A DNA stretch of 64,000 nt from Tautonia marina (lineage in GTDB: Bacteria; Planctomycetota; Planctomycetia; Isosphaerales; Isosphaeraceae). The notes beneath the pieces are model-generated. The model saw only the letters and a list, made by a program, of their open reading frames with translations, was not told the origin of the DNA and did not search any database. The translations under genes were made by a program, and so were the position numbers. Shown here piece by piece: positions 56,748-64,000 of the stretch. Numbering within the stretch: position 1 is the first letter of the stretch; every line of letters starts with the position of its first letter. Where the stretch lies: NCBI RefSeq assembly GCF_009177065.1, contig NZ_WEZF01000010.1, positions 186,001 to 250,000 on the forward strand, in the 5' to 3' direction.

Positions 56748-57461
56748 TCAGCCCCCGAACGATTCGGCCAGCGACACCAGATCGGGAAACACACCCGGCC
56801 CATCACCTTGCCTGCCCGACCGATCCACCAGCACCGCCCGCAGGCCCGCCCGGCCGGCACCGGCAACGTCGTTTTCGGGGTCGTCACCGACGGAAAGGAC
56901 CCGGTGAGGAGGCATCGCCAGGCCTTCGCAAACCGCCTGGTAGAAGGACGGATGCGGCTTCCGGTAGCCGACCTCCGACGAAATCAAGACGGCGTCGGCC
57001 AGTTCCGCCACCTCGGGAATCCCCCGAAGCACCCCCCGCAAGCGACCATCGAAGTTCGAGCCGACGCGGAGCGAAAGCCCAACCGCGTTCAAGCAGCGCA
57101 GCGCCGGGGCCACATCCGCAAAGCATCGCCAGGCCTCGGCACGGCCAAAGTGCTCCCAGAGTTCCAGAAAGGCCCGCTCCGGGTCGGGTAGATCGGGCAA
57201 GACTCCGCCGACGATCCGCCGCCATCGGCGGTACTCGATCGCTTCATCGGTCACCATCGGCCCGCGCAGGTCATCCAGTTCGTCGCGGCGAAAATGCTCT
57301 TTGAACCGGACCCGCACCACCTCGGGATCGGCCTCGATCCCCTGCCGATGAGCCGCCGCGGCATACACCTCCGCCACCGAGGGGCTCGGTTCGATCAAGG
57401 TGCCGACCGCGTCGAGCACCACCCCGTCGATCCCGTCGAACCTCCTCCCGTCACCGGCCAT
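56748..57461 (-). CDS. HAD superfamily hydrolase
   Basis: The 237-residue protein has the HAD fold. Motif I reads LDAVGTL, in which the second Asp of DxDxT is Val19, as in the HDHD3-like subgroup; motif II is probably RVGSNFDG, motif III Lys in GYRKPHP and motif IV GDDPENDV. The missing general acid makes the phosphatase activity uncertain. The SD GGAGCAGGT precedes the ATG. It lies between the aguB and tsaD genes on the minus strand. Confidence 0.85.
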   Translation of the reverse strand: MAGDGRRFDGIDGVVLDAVGTLIEPSPSVAEVYAAAAHRQGIEADPEVVRVRFKEHFRRDELDDLRGPMVTDEAIEYRRWRRIVGGVLPDLPDPERAFLELWEHFGRAEAWRCFADVAPALRCLNAVGLSLRVGSNFDGRLRGVLRGIPEVAELADAVLISSEVGYRKPHPSFYQAVCEGLAMPPHRVLSVGDDPENDVAGAGRAGLRAVLVDRSGRQGDGPGVFPDLVSLAESFGG

Positions 57462-57627
57462 ACCTGCTCCTTCGCGTCTTGGCGAGTGCGCGCTGTGCGA
57501 TTGCCCGCAATCGCAGCCTCAATTTCCTATTGTGAACGCAATCGAAGAATCGGAAAGGGGGCCGCGAGCCCGACATCGAGCCCAAAGGGGCAGTCCCCCC
57601 CCACCCGGGACCTCCTCGTCCCTGGGT

Positions 57628-58701
57628 TCAGCGACGGGTCGGACGCACCAGACCCGCGGTCACGTCAATGTCCAGGTCGGCCACCTGCCCTGCCGCGAGC
57701 TTCGGGAATGCCACCCCCAGCATCGCCGCATTATCGGTGCAGAACGCCATCGGCGGAATGAACAGCTCGATTCCTTCCTCGCTCGTCATCGCGGCGACCC
57801 GGTCACGGAACCGCCCGTTCGCGGCAACCCCGCCACCAATTCCCAGCTTCCTCAGGCCCGTGATCTGCAACGCCTGGCGACACTTCGCCACCAGCACTTC
57901 CACCACCGCCTCCTGGAAACTGGCCGCCAGATCGGCCACGACCTCCGGTGCCGGCGTCCCCGGATCGGCCCCGGTTCGCCCTCTCGAATCCTGCCCGCGA
58001 AGCGCATACAGCACGGCCGTCTTCAACCCCGAGAAGCTAAAGTCGAGCCGATCTTCGCGCAAAAATGTCCTCGGAAATGCATATGCCTTCGGGTTTCCGG
58101 CTCGTGCGGCCCGCTCGACCCCCGGCCCTCCCGGATAGCCGAGACCCAGCAGGCTGGCGACCTTGTCAAACGCTTCTCCCGCCGCGTCGTCGATCGTGCC
58201 GCCCAGCAGTGCCGCCTCAATCGGCCCATCACATCGAAACAGACTCGTATGCCCTCCCGACACGACCAGACCAACACTCGGATAAACCTCTCGCTCCGGC
58301 TCCGCCAACTGGCAGGCGTAAAGGTGGGCCTCCAGATGATCAACCGCCACCAAGGGCACATCCAGCGTCATCGCCAGCACTTTCGCCGCCGTCAGGCCGA
58401 CAACCAGCGACCCGACAAGCCCCGGTCGCGTTGCCACCGCCACCGCTCCAATCTGATCGAGCCTCACCCCCGCCCGCCGCATCGCCTCATCGACAATCGG
58501 CAAAAGCTGCCTCACATGTTCTCGTGACGCAATCTCGGGGACCACCCCGCCGAACCGATCATGCAACTCGACCTGAGACGCCACCACGCTCGACCGCACC
58601 CTCGGCACCCCTTGTTCCGGGGGCCTCGGGCCTTCGAGCACGGCGGCGCCGGTTTCATCGCAAGTGGTTTCGATGGCCAGGATTAAAAGAGAATCGGTCA
58701 C
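57628..58701 (-). CDS. tsaD: tRNA N6-threonylcarbamoyltransferase TsaD
   Basis: The 357-residue protein transfers the threonylcarbamoyl group to A37 of ANN-reading tRNAs. ASKHA fold motifs seen are ILAIETTCDETGAAV, the metal site HLEAHLYAC, LVVSGGHTSL and GIGGGVAANGRF. It is essential in nearly all bacteria. The start at a GTG (58701) fits the family N-terminus; a TTG at 58737 would overlap the upstream stop (TTGA) and is possible. Confidence 0.95.
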   Translation of the reverse strand: MTDSLLILAIETTCDETGAAVLEGPRPPEQGVPRVRSSVVASQVELHDRFGGVVPEIASREHVRQLLPIVDEAMRRAGVRLDQIGAVAVATRPGLVGSLVVGLTAAKVLAMTLDVPLVAVDHLEAHLYACQLAEPEREVYPSVGLVVSGGHTSLFRCDGPIEAALLGGTIDDAAGEAFDKVASLLGLGYPGGPGVERAARAGNPKAYAFPRTFLREDRLDFSFSGLKTAVLYALRGQDSRGRTGADPGTPAPEVVADLAASFQEAVVEVLVAKCRQALQITGLRKLGIGGGVAANGRFRDRVAAMTSEEGIELFIPPMAFCTDNAAMLGVAFPKLAAGQVADLDIDVTAGLVRPTRR

Positions 58702-58733
58702 GGTCGCAATCGGCTCGCAGGTTCCTACATGAA

Positions 58734-59123
58734 TCAATCCACAATTCCCGACTGAACATCCGGCTCGAGCAACAACCCGTCAGAGCACCGGATCAGGAAT
58801 CGGGCTCCTCGACGAAGGGAGTCAAGCTGGCGGTCCGCTTCCTCGCCTCGCCAGCTTGTCACGAGAAAATCCGCCTGGAGCTCGTAATCTACGACCTCCT
58901 GCGAGCCATCCGGCTGCTGGATCACCGGCACGGCTCCCTCCGTCATCGCCCGGGCCTGGGCCTCGTCGAGCGGGATGACCAGTCGACGGAACGCGAATGC
59001 CCCGGGAGGAACGATCCGTCGGGCTCCCGACCACTCCGGATCGTGATCCACGCGGTCCTGGAACCGTCGAGCGACCACCAGCTGGTCCTGCAGGAATCGC
59101 CAGATGTCGAAATCTTCACCCAC
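58734..59123 (-). CDS. Hypothetical protein upstream of tsaD
   Basis: The 129-residue protein starts at a GTG. It is soluble and moderately acidic, with ARRIVPPGAFAFRRLVIPLD and a central QEVVDYELQADFLVTSW. It overlaps the TTG of the tsaD frame by four bases, and so may be translationally coupled to it. It lies about 100 bases downstream of the S41 protease gene. No family is recognised. Confidence 0.6.
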   Translation of the reverse strand: MGEDFDIWRFLQDQLVVARRFQDRVDHDPEWSGARRIVPPGAFAFRRLVIPLDEAQARAMTEGAVPVIQQPDGSQEVVDYELQADFLVTSWRGEEADRQLDSLRRGARFLIRCSDGLLLEPDVQSGIVD

Positions 59124-59222
59124 GGCTCGTCTTGCTCCCCGATCGGTTCAGGAAGGCTGGCCGGGAGAACCACCCTGGGAAGCCTCGGGGCACGTGAGCC
59201 CGTGCCCCGCTCACGTTTCGGC

Positions 59223-60614
59223 TCAAAGTGTCGGTGTCTCGGATTCCTCCTCCGGTGCCGTGTCATCCGGCTCCTCGGGCTCGTCGTCCGCCTCCTCCTC
59301 GCTCAAATCGGCGCGGAGGACTTCAAGAGCCTTGTCGAGCTGACGGTCGGGCGGAATCTCACCTTCGGCCTGGTCTTCCTCAACCGCGCGTCGGGCGATC
59401 CGAGAGGTGACATCCTTGCGCCTTCGGGCCAGTTCCCAGCGAACGTATTCCTCCGGCGGAAGCTCGACCGCCAGGCCTTCGCTGGGCGAGACGCCCCACT
59501 CGTCCTCGTCGGTCATGTCGGGGAACTTGTGGATATTTCCACCCGACGGACGGTAGTAGCTCTCAACCGTCAGCTTCAGGAAGCTGGCCCCTCCTTCGAG
59601 AGGGATGATGTTCTGCACCGACCCCTTGCCGAACGACCGTTCGCCCACCACCTTCGCCCGGCCGGCATCTTGCAGGCAGGCCGAGACGATCTCGGCGGCC
59701 GAGGCCGAGTGGCTGTTCACCAGCACGACCATTGGGAACCCGTCGTAGGTGCCGCTGCTGTTGGCCATGAACCGTCGCTCTCGGGTGTTCCGCCCTTTCG
59801 TACTGACGATCAACCCACCATCGACGAACAGGTCCGACACTTCCACGGCCGACGACAGCAGGCCGCCGGGGTTGGTCCGCAGGTCGAGGATCAAGCCGCG
59901 CATCCCCTCGCTCTTGAGCTGCTCCAGGGCACGTCGGATGTCGGCCGCGGTCGTCTGGTAGAAGCTGCTCACGCGGATGTAGCCGATCTTCGCTTCGGGA
60001 TCGATGAAATATTCCCACGAGTCGTCGGCTCGGCGGTCGACCCCCAGCACGCTTTCCGAGGCGATCACCTCGCGGGTCACCTCCAGCGTTTCCGATTTCT
60101 CGCTCCCTGGATGCAGCACCGTGAGCTTGACCGAGGTGCCCGGACGCCCCTGGAGCATCTCCACGGCCTTGTCCTGGGTAATCCCTTCGGTCGATTCGCC
60201 ATCGACATCCAGAATCAGGTCGCCGGCCAGAATGCCCGCCTCATAGGCCGGCGTACCGATGAGCGGGGCGAGAACCTTTAACCGCTTGCTCTTGGCGTCC
60301 ACCTCGACCTGAATGCCAATCCCGCTGAAACTGCCTTCAAACGTCCGCTGAAACTTCTTCCACTCCGTCTCGCTGTAGTAGGTCGAGTGCGGGTCGAGGT
60401 TCTGGAGCATCCCCTGAAGCGCCGATTCCAGGAGCTCGCGGCGCGAGACGTCCCGAACGTAGTTCGATTCGACCTGTTCGACGGCATCAATAAAGACGCC
60501 GTAAAGCTCCATCAGCTCGTCTTTCGAATCCTTCGAATCACCCCGGCTCGTCTGCCAGCAGGCGATCGAGGCAAGGCCGACGGCCGCGATGGCCAGCAGG
60601 TTGCGTTGCGGCAT
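59223..60614 (-). CDS. S41 family C-terminal processing protease (CtpA-like)
   Basis: The 463-residue protein has an N-terminal signal-like segment (NLLAIAAVGLASIAC), a cap helix, a PDZ domain at about 95-185 (FSGIGIQVEV to the LTVLHPGSE strand) and the peptidase core. The catalytic Ser303 is in VNSHSASAAEIV and Lys330 in ERSFGKGSVQN. A very acidic tail follows (EEEADDEPEEPDDTAPEEES). Such enzymes trim or degrade periplasmic proteins. The Cys at 19 (SIAC) may allow lipidation. Confidence 0.93.
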   Translation of the reverse strand: MPQRNLLAIAAVGLASIACWQTSRGDSKDSKDELMELYGVFIDAVEQVESNYVRDVSRRELLESALQGMLQNLDPHSTYYSETEWKKFQRTFEGSFSGIGIQVEVDAKSKRLKVLAPLIGTPAYEAGILAGDLILDVDGESTEGITQDKAVEMLQGRPGTSVKLTVLHPGSEKSETLEVTREVIASESVLGVDRRADDSWEYFIDPEAKIGYIRVSSFYQTTAADIRRALEQLKSEGMRGLILDLRTNPGGLLSSAVEVSDLFVDGGLIVSTKGRNTRERRFMANSSGTYDGFPMVVLVNSHSASAAEIVSACLQDAGRAKVVGERSFGKGSVQNIIPLEGGASFLKLTVESYYRPSGGNIHKFPDMTDEDEWGVSPSEGLAVELPPEEYVRWELARRRKDVTSRIARRAVEEDQAEGEIPPDRQLDKALEVLRADLSEEEADDEPEEPDDTAPEEESETPTL

Positions 60615-60784
60615 GGGCCGGTATCCTCCTCAGCGAGGGGCCGATCAGGTCGTTTGCGGTCGCCGAGATTCCCCCCATCGTCCGCTCAAGGCATCAGGGT
60701 GGTACGAATCTCGACGGTCGAACGCTATAATCCTAGTCTTCAACGGGCAGGACGGGCAAGCGCTCGAGCGAAGGACCTGGAAGG

Positions 60785-62311
60785 ATGCCGGAACGAACCA
60801 GGAGAATCATGCCCGAGCTTCCTCCCCTGGCCGAGGCCGACGTCACCCGACTCCGACGCGCCATCAACGGCTCGACCGAGGGCCTCTGGGAGTGGGACGT
60901 GCCCACCGGAATGGTCTGGTTCTCTCCCCGAACCACCTTGCTCCTCGAAGGATCGGTCAACACCCCCATCCCTCCCAACTGGGACGCCCTCCGCCGTCGG
61001 ATGCACCCCGACGATGCCCCCGCCTTCGATGCGGCGCTGGCCGAGGCCACCTCCCGAGGCGAGCTTGATGCAACATTCCGCCTGCAAACCGCGTCCGGCT
61101 CCCGATGGTTCCGGGCCCGAGGTGCCTCGCCATCCGACGATCACCCGATCCAAACCGTCGCCGGCTCCATCCAGGATACCGACGACCTCCGCCGAGCCCT
61201 CGACCACAACGCCTATCTTGCCGCCATCGTCGATGCCGATGACGACGCCGTGATCGGTGTCAATCGCGATGCGGTCGTCATCGCCTGGAACGGCGGGGCC
61301 GAGCGTCTCTTCGGTCAATCCACCGATTCCATCCTTGGTCAGCCGCTTGCCGCGCTCGCCCCCTGGGTTCGGCTCGACCTCTTACCCGATCTCCTCCCCC
61401 GAGCCCTCCGCGGTGAAATCATCTCGGGCCAGGTCATCGCCCACCGTCGAGAGAACGGCGACCGTCAGGAGCTTTCGCTCCGGATGGGACCGATTCGAGA
61501 CGCCCGCGAGGAAATCGTCGGGGCCTCCATCATCGCGCAGGACGTCACCAGCCGCCGCGCCATGGAGCGTCGGCTCGTCTCCGCCGGACGCGACCTCCGA
61601 CGCCGGAGCGACGAGCTGGAACAGTTCGTTTACACCGTCTCGCACGACCTGAAAAGCCCCCTGGTCACCTGTACCGGCTACGTCGGTCTGTTGGAAGAAG
61701 ACCTCGAAGCCGGCGACACCGAGTCGGCCCTCGACGCGGCCCGACGGGTTCGCAACGCCGTCACCCGGATGAACCAGTTGATCGACGACCTGCTCGAATT
61801 GAGCCGCATCGGACGCTCCGACGCTCCTCCCAAATCGCTCGACCTCACCCGCCTGGTCGCCGAGGTGGTCGAATTCATGCGCCCTCGATTCGAGGAACGA
61901 GGGGCCCGGCTCGACGTGGCTCCCGACCTTCCTGATCGTGTCTTCGCCGTTGACCGCGACCTCTCCCGAGCCCTCGAAAACCTCCTCGAAAACGCCCTCA
62001 AATATGCCTGCGACCAGCCCGAGCCGGTCGTCACCCTGGGAGGCCGTCACGAGGAGGGTCAGGTCCTCTTATTTGTCCGAGACACCGGCCCTGGCATCGC
62101 TCCCGAGTATCATCAAAAAATCTTCGGCCTGTTCCAGCGTCTCGACACCGCCAAGCCCGGCACCGGCGTCGGCCTGGCCTCGGTGGCCAAGGTCGCCTCG
62201 GTGCTTCGAGGCCGGGCCTGGGTCGACTCCGAGCCGGGCATCGGAGCCACCTTCTGGATCGCCTTGCCCGATCAATCCGACCCCGACAGCTTGGAATTCG
62301 CATCCTCTTGA
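60785..62311 (+). CDS. PAS domain sensor histidine kinase
   Basis: The 508-residue protein has two PAS domains (about 25-145 and 150-265), a HisKA domain with H-box VSHDLKSPLVT, and a GHKL ATPase domain with N-box ENLLENALKYA, DTGPGI and GTGVGLA. There is no transmembrane helix, so the signal is probably cytoplasmic. The start could be the ATG at 60785 or one at 60809, which has AGGAG just upstream. The two following genes encode a receiver and a REC-kinase, so phosphotransfer among them is likely. Confidence 0.93.
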   Translation: MPERTRRIMPELPPLAEADVTRLRRAINGSTEGLWEWDVPTGMVWFSPRTTLLLEGSVNTPIPPNWDALRRRMHPDDAPAFDAALAEATSRGELDATFRLQTASGSRWFRARGASPSDDHPIQTVAGSIQDTDDLRRALDHNAYLAAIVDADDDAVIGVNRDAVVIAWNGGAERLFGQSTDSILGQPLAALAPWVRLDLLPDLLPRALRGEIISGQVIAHRRENGDRQELSLRMGPIRDAREEIVGASIIAQDVTSRRAMERRLVSAGRDLRRRSDELEQFVYTVSHDLKSPLVTCTGYVGLLEEDLEAGDTESALDAARRVRNAVTRMNQLIDDLLELSRIGRSDAPPKSLDLTRLVAEVVEFMRPRFEERGARLDVAPDLPDRVFAVDRDLSRALENLLENALKYACDQPEPVVTLGGRHEEGQVLLFVRDTGPGIAPEYHQKIFGLFQRLDTAKPGTGVGLASVAKVASVLRGRAWVDSEPGIGATFWIALPDQSDPDSLEFASS

Positions 62312-62417
62312 ACCGAACCCAGGCGTTTTGGGCCATCGTGCGGGTCCCATCGTTGCGAATTCTCTTCCCGTTATGTGTTGTCGGGATCACGTTCTCCCTG
62401 GAAGGATCTCCCCACCG

Positions 62418-62858
62418 ATGAGCCGCATGGTGAAGTTCCTGCTCGTGGAAGACGACGAGGACCACGCCGAACTCGTCAAGCGAAACCTTCGGCGAGCCCG
62501 GGTGGCCAACTCCGTCACCCACGTGCCCGATGGGGTCGAGGCCCTTGCCTTCCTCCGCCGCGAGGGGAACTACCCCGACGCCGAGCGTCCCGATGTTGTC
62601 TTGCTTGACCTGAAGCTCCCGAAGCTCGACGGCCTCGAAGTCCTCACCGCCATCCGGGCCGACGACGAGCTGCGCGACCTGCCCGTCGTCATCCTCACCA
62701 CCTCCGATGCCGAGGCCGACCGCGAGCGCGCTTATGAACATCACGTCAATAGCTACCTGGTCAAGCCGGTCGACTTCGAGAAGTTCCGCCAGATGGTCAA
62801 CGATCTGAGCCTTTACTGGGGTGTCTGGAACGTCCTCCCGCCCCGGACCGACGAGTGA
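62418..62858 (+). CDS. Rcp1-like response regulator
   Basis: The 146-residue protein is a single receiver domain of the kind that pairs with phytochrome-like kinases. It has KFLLVEDDEDHAELVKRNL, the phosphoacceptor Asp in VVLLDLKLPKLDGLEVL, TTSD and the Lys-Pro in YLVKPVDF. It starts 106 bases after the kinase gene and ends eight bases before the next one, supporting one operon. Confidence 0.93.
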   Translation: MSRMVKFLLVEDDEDHAELVKRNLRRARVANSVTHVPDGVEALAFLRREGNYPDAERPDVVLLDLKLPKLDGLEVLTAIRADDELRDLPVVILTTSDAEADRERAYEHHVNSYLVKPVDFEKFRQMVNDLSLYWGVWNVLPPRTDE

Positions 62859-62866
62859 GCCTCCTC

Positions 62867-64000
62867 ATGGACTCGCACCCCTTACGCGTACTCCTTGTCG
62901 AGGACGACCCGGATCACGCCGAGTTGATCCGACGCCACCTCGTCCGATCCCGGCCCAAGGGCCGCCCCGTGGTCCTCGAACACGTGCCATGCCTCGCCGA
63001 CGCCCGCCATCGCCTGGCCAGGGCCGACGAGTTGCATGCGCTGCTGCTCGATCTCGTTTTGCCCGACAGCCGCCTCGGCCACACGCTCGAAGCCGTTCTG
63101 GAGGCTCGCCCCGAGTTGCCGGTCGTCGTCCTGACCTCGCTCGACGATCTCGACTTCGCCGCCGACGCCCTTCAGCGAGGCGCGCAAGACTTCCTCGTCA
63201 AGTCCGAGATCACCGGCGAGATCCTCCTGCGATCGATCCGCTACGCCATCGAACGCAAGGCCGCCCAGCGCCAGCTTCAGGACTACGCCGCCCAGCTCGA
63301 ACGCCGCAACGAGGAGCTGCGACGCTTCGCCCACCTCATGGCTCACGAGGTCCGCAATCCGCTGAACGTCGTCTCCCTGAACCTCATGCTCGCCCGCCGC
63401 GCCTCAGCCGATCCGAAGCGCCTTGCCGACGCCCTCTGCCAGGCCGAAGGCTCGATTAAGAGCCTCGGCGAGCTGGTCGCCGAGCTGCTTCGTTTCGCCG
63501 ATGCCGAGAACGACGAACGCCGAGGAGACGAGATCGTTCCCATGGAGCGCGTCCTTTCCGACGCCCTGAACGTCCTCCGGGAAACCCTCCGAGAAGGCCG
63601 AGCCTCCGTTTCGAACGCCCCGTTGCCTGCGGTCCGTGGCCAGCGGATGCAGCTCGACCACCTGATGCAGAACCTCATCGGCAATGCCGTCAAGTACCGC
63701 GGCGATGCCCCCCCCTCCATCCGAGTCGAGGCCGAGCCCTCCACCTCCTCCCCGGGGTTCACCCGCTTTCGCGTCATCGACAACGGCCTCGGCATCAAAC
63801 CCGAAGACCGCGAACGTGTCTTCGACATGTTCTGCCGCCTCCATCAGCCGACTCGCATCTCTGGAACCGGCATCGGCCTGGCCTTCTGCAAACGCGTCGT
63901 CGAGGCCCACGGCGGCCGAATCTGGGTCGAGCCCTCTCCCTTCGGCACCGGCAGCGCCTTCTGTTTCACCCTCCCCACGGCCAACGTCGCCGAGGAGGTC
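62867..64000 (+). CDS. Receiver-histidine kinase hybrid protein (cut by window end)
   Basis: The 378 visible codons start with a receiver domain (about 7-125: VLLVEDDPDHAELIRRHL, the phosphoacceptor Asp in LLLDLVLPDS, FLVKSEI) and go on to a HisKA domain with the H-box FAHLMAHEVRNPLNVV and a GHKL ATPase with NLIGNAVKYR, DNGLGI and GTGIGLAF. It lacks PAS domains. The frame remains open at the last base of the window. Such REC-kinases accept phosphate from the upstream regulator or kinase and work in reversed-order relays. Confidence 0.92.
   Translation, partial: MDSHPLRVLLVEDDPDHAELIRRHLVRSRPKGRPVVLEHVPCLADARHRLARADELHALLLDLVLPDSRLGHTLEAVLEARPELPVVVLTSLDDLDFAADALQRGAQDFLVKSEITGEILLRSIRYAIERKAAQRQLQDYAAQLERRNEELRRFAHLMAHEVRNPLNVVSLNLMLARRASADPKRLADALCQAEGSIKSLGELVAELLRFADAENDERRGDEIVPMERVLSDALNVLRETLREGRASVSNAPLPAVRGQRMQLDHLMQNLIGNAVKYRGDAPPSIRVEAEPSTSSPGFTRFRVIDNGLGIKPEDRERVFDMFCRLHQPTRISGTGIGLAFCKRVVEAHGGRIWVEPSPFGTGSAFCFTLPTANVAEEV

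Noticed and set aside
58065-60281. 738-codon plus-strand open frame over tsaD, the hypothetical gene and the S41 protease
   Set aside because: All three minus-strand genes beneath have domain support or gene spacing; the plus frame has no recognisable domain.

Overview
This window looks like a stretch of chromosome from a GC-rich planctomycete, most likely of the Isosphaeraceae type. The pointers are a DUF1559 pseudopilin-like protein, several short lipoproteins with simple Gly/Pro/Ala-rich segments, a CPBP protease of the kind linked to exosortase systems, many Ser/Thr kinase and TPR proteins, and B-type succinate dehydrogenase. The lineage is an inference from gene content. No phage, insertion sequence, CRISPR array or tRNA was found. 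Nearly all genes look chromosomal and native.

Layout. 1-5.3 kb: a response regulator, a sulfolipid gene pair (sqdB and an sqdX-like glycosyltransferase), a small membrane protein and an aldose 1-epimerase. 5.3-17.9 kb: a DPP-IV-like peptidase, a two-gene Na+/solute symporter, an alpha/beta hydrolase translationally coupled to a large TPR-CHAT protein whose catalytic residues are missing, then RNase D, a TIM-barrel isomerase and an unknown protein. 18-23 kb: a Ser/Thr kinase, a 29-residue very basic peptide and two coupled SPFH membrane proteins. 23-26.6 kb (minus strand): a peroxiredoxin-Ser/Thr kinase fusion followed by a PhzF-like isomerase and an Ldh-type dehydrogenase. 26.8-35.3 kb: mainly envelope and secreted proteins (lipoproteins, TPR anchor protein, DUF1559 protein, CPBP protease, BON protein). 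35.4-39.6 kb (minus): threonine synthase, a MoaD/ThiS-like sulfur carrier, a MoeB/ThiF-like activating enzyme and a cysteine desulfurase, which together form a plausible sulfur-transfer module. 40-45.7 kb: acyltransferase, small exported protein, bifunctional PutA, and a YbaK-type deacylase. 45.86-46.30 kb: the RNase P RNA. 47.4-51.1 kb: sdhCAB. 51.2-64 kb: an AI-2E family permease, agmatine deiminase and N-carbamoylputrescine amidohydrolase (agmatine to putrescine) separated by an acyl-CoA dehydrogenase and a membrane protein, HAD hydrolase, TsaD, an S41 protease, and a phosphorelay cluster (PAS histidine kinase, Rcp-like regulator, REC-histidine kinase that runs off the window).

The observations most worth following are the intact two-cysteine peroxiredoxin fused to a complete Ser/Thr kinase, the catalytically dead-looking CHAT protein, the threonine synthase/sulfur carrier/activating enzyme/desulfurase operon, and an unusual soluble insertion in the symporter. 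Start codons were adjusted from the longest open frames wherever domain boundaries and Shine-Dalgarno sequences argued for it; these changes are stated in each entry. Promoters were found by eye from hexamer matches and are tentative.
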